A stretch of DNA of 6,456 nucleotides from positions 1 to 6,456 of the forward strand of contig DATFXD010000422.1 in the NCBI GenBank assembly GCA_035258605.1. The letters run 5' to 3'. This DNA comes from AWTP1-13 sp035258605. Its GTDB lineage: Bacteria; Pseudomonadota; Alphaproteobacteria; Rhizobiales; Hyphomicrobiaceae. Of the stretch, positions 4,924 through 6,456 are shown one piece after another. The stretch's first letter is position 1; each line of letters starts with the position of its first letter. Made by a program: the position numbers and the translations under genes. The notes under the pieces are model-generated. The model searched no databases. It was not told the origin of the DNA and was given only the letters and a program-made list of their open reading frames with translations.

Positions 4924-6387
4924 CTATTCGGCCGCCATTCGTATGGGCGATGGTTTGATCGCCAGGCGCTGGCGCACCAAGTCGATGTGCCCCCGCAAGT
5001 CATAGAGCTGGTTGGAATAGGAGGGGGGGACTTTGATCGCCCGCACGTGCGAGTCGATGCGATCAAACTCGGCCTGTATGGCGTCGATGTTCGCGCTACC
5101 GCTGTCCAAGGTGCGCTCCAGCGCCTTGAGCTGGCGGTACCAATAGACCAGGCGCCGGCGCACCATCCAGACGTAGAACCCGGGCAGCGCCCGTGTCAGC
5201 GGCAGGACGATGGCCAGGATGCCGAGCATGCCGACCAGGGTCGTCCAATGCTCGTTGATGAAGGCCATGTAGGAGAACGGCACGCCCAGGCTGTGCGCCT
5301 TCGGTGCCAGGCTCTTGAGCACCGCCGGCAACTCGCCGGTTTTGTAGAGAACCCGGGCTGGATTCGCGATCTCGAATTCCGGGTCATTGGCGGTCGGGAA
5401 CTCGCCCGCATGATAGAACAGCACCGGATCACCGTTCTTGTCGAAACCGGACTTCGGATTTTGCACGACGGCGTGCGTCAGCAGCGACACCAATGCCGAT
5501 TGCATATCGGGGCGCACCACCAGGGCGACGGCGGTCGACAACAGCGTGATGTCTTCGCTGGGGACCAAGGGGGAGAAATTGACGGCACCGCGGCGCAGCA
5601 CGACTTTGGAGAGGGCGGGGAAGCGGTTGGCGTAGGCTTCGGCCTCGGGCGCGAAATCCATCAGCCGGATGTTGGGCACCCGCAGTAGATCCTGGATCTT
5701 GTCGGTGTCGGGGGAGAGGATGACGATGGCGGCATCGGCGCTGCCCGAGATGAGCGGCTCGGCATCGGCCGGCAGATCCTGGTCGATGAAGGTCGCGGTT
5801 TCTTTTTCCACCACCCCATTGGCTTTGAGGAGCTGCCGGCTGACGCCGCGGGCCCCGCTGTCGCGCGTGCCAATCAGGATGCGTTTGCCCTTGAGGTCAC
5901 GCAGGGTGCTGATCGGCAAGTCGGCGCGCGTGAACACCCAGATCGGTTCCTGGAACAGCCGTCCGACCGAGAGCAGCTTTGAGTATTCGGCGTGACGCCC
6001 CTTTTGCTTCTCGGTGGCGAGGCTTCCCTGCAGGCTGCCCACCAGGTCGCCCTTGACGAACCCGGCGGCGATGCCGGACTCCTCATCGGCCAGCGCGCGC
6101 AAGGTCAGCCGACCCTCCAGCGGTCGCATCGTGCTGCGACCTTCCTTGTCCTTTACCGGCATGCTTTGCCGGACGATCAGCTTGACGCCGAACTTGTCGA
6201 GTTCGTCGCGGTATCTTTGTGCCAGCTCGGCGTACTGGGAATTGCCGGCAGCAATGACGATGGTGCCCTGCTTGTCGAGCTGCTGCACGTTCATGACGCC
6301 GACCGTCGCGGCACCCAAGACCGTGACCAGCAGGGCCACCGCACTGGTTTTGACCGGAAACGTATCCATGACACCCCTCAGATCCAT
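4924..6387 (-). CDS. membrane-anchored TAXI-type (TRAP/NMT1-like) solute-binding protein
   Basis: This 487-residue protein belongs to the TAXI group of TRAP transporter binding proteins. They usually capture small organic acids in the periplasm and hand them to a fused DctQM-type permease. A hydrophobic segment (about 15-34, no lipobox cysteine) is a signal peptide or anchor. The binding fold spans about 40-370, with GTIVIAAGNSQYAELAQRYRD near the start, GRLFQEPIWVFTRADL, the segment LRDLKGKRILIGTRDSGARG (family hallmark of ligand-gated closure), and GSADAAIVILSP. Unlike ordinary TAXI proteins of about 320 residues, it continues into a membrane helix (about 381-403) and a basic, helical tail of about 80 residues ending with LYDLRGHIDLVRQRL. 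Two ATGs fit: 6387 (GGAGGG close upstream) and 6369 (GAGG six bases upstream); I keep the longer. No permease gene lies in the window; the upstream neighbour is cut off. Confidence 0.92.
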   Translation of the reverse strand: MDLRGVMDTFPVKTSAVALLVTVLGAATVGVMNVQQLDKQGTIVIAAGNSQYAELAQRYRDELDKFGVKLIVRQSMPVKDKEGRSTMRPLEGRLTLRALADEESGIAAGFVKGDLVGSLQGSLATEKQKGRHAEYSKLLSVGRLFQEPIWVFTRADLPISTLRDLKGKRILIGTRDSGARGVSRQLLKANGVVEKETATFIDQDLPADAEPLISGSADAAIVILSPDTDKIQDLLRVPNIRLMDFAPEAEAYANRFPALSKVVLRRGAVNFSPLVPSEDITLLSTAVALVVRPDMQSALVSLLTHAVVQNPKSGFDKNGDPVLFYHAGEFPTANDPEFEIANPARVLYKTGELPAVLKSLAPKAHSLGVPFSYMAFINEHWTTLVGMLGILAIVLPLTRALPGFYVWMVRRRLVYWYRQLKALERTLDSGSANIDAIQAEFDRIDSHVRAIKVPPSYSNQLYDLRGHIDLVRQRLAIKPSPIRMAAE

Positions 6388-6413
6388 GAGCCCTCCGGCA
6401 CGATGCGGCGGCC

Positions 6414-6419
6414 TTTATA
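6414..6419 (-). promoter_or_regulatory. possible -10 element before the TAXI gene
   Basis: The minus strand reads TATAAA here, about 27 bases before the start codon at 6387, in otherwise GC-rich DNA. No good -35 is found at 16-18 bases upstream (GTCACC lies 19 bases away), so this is only a candidate. Confidence 0.25.
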
Positions 6420-6456
6420 GCGCAATGGCGGGCGAGAAGGTGACCCGGGCAACGCC

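Noticed and set aside
4807..5688. A long plus-strand open frame (293 codons).
   Set aside because: It is antisense to the TAXI gene, is rich in His, Gln, Arg and Gly, and shows no motif. It is a shadow frame typical of GC-rich coding DNA.

Overview
The window is GC-rich DNA with compact small genes and good Shine-Dalgarno sequences. An ECF sigma factor overlaps its zinc-binding membrane anti-sigma factor. Solute-binding proteins of the Bug and TAXI types lie at the two ends. Together these suggest a proteobacterial chromosome, most likely an environmental alphaproteobacterium (Rhodospirillales or Reyranella-like), although the genus is an inference. I see no rRNA, tRNA, CRISPR array or insertion sequence.

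Layout. Positions 1-69 (+) hold the last codons of a gene that resembles the tail of a Bug/TctC periplasmic binding protein. A small gene of a recognisable but uncharacterised family lies at 156-404 (-). It is divergent from a second small, helical, unknown gene at 606-851 (+), and a 9-bp inverted repeat sits between the two. The second gene collides tail to tail, stop codon on stop codon, with an anti-sigma factor (848-1597, -). The anti-sigma gene is translationally coupled to the ECF sigma factor upstream of it (1587-2141, -). Upstream of the sigma gene lies a convincing ECF-type promoter, which suggests autoregulation. It is followed by about 400 bases without a credible gene but rich in inverted repeats, including a perfect 12-bp hairpin.

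Next come a probable single-pass membrane protein of unknown function (2656-3024, +), then a complete NAD-dependent beta-hydroxyacid dehydrogenase of the 3-hydroxyisobutyrate dehydrogenase superfamily (3238-4137, +). Convergent with it is a lone phage-type YopX gene (4254-4583, -), less GC-rich than its neighbours and probably horizontally acquired. After a 340-base gap with nothing recognisable, 4924-6387 (-) encodes a TAXI-type solute-binding protein. Its added C-terminal membrane helix and helical tail are unusual compared with a free periplasmic binding protein.

The only clear functional unit is the sigma/anti-sigma pair: a membrane-held switch that probably releases the sigma factor on an envelope or redox signal. 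The dehydrogenase, YopX protein and TAXI protein look like independent single-gene units. I did not find a convincing new multi-gene system. The parts most worth following are the structured, gene-poor region upstream of the sigma factor, the conserved periplasmic domain of the anti-sigma factor, and the membrane-anchored TAXI protein.
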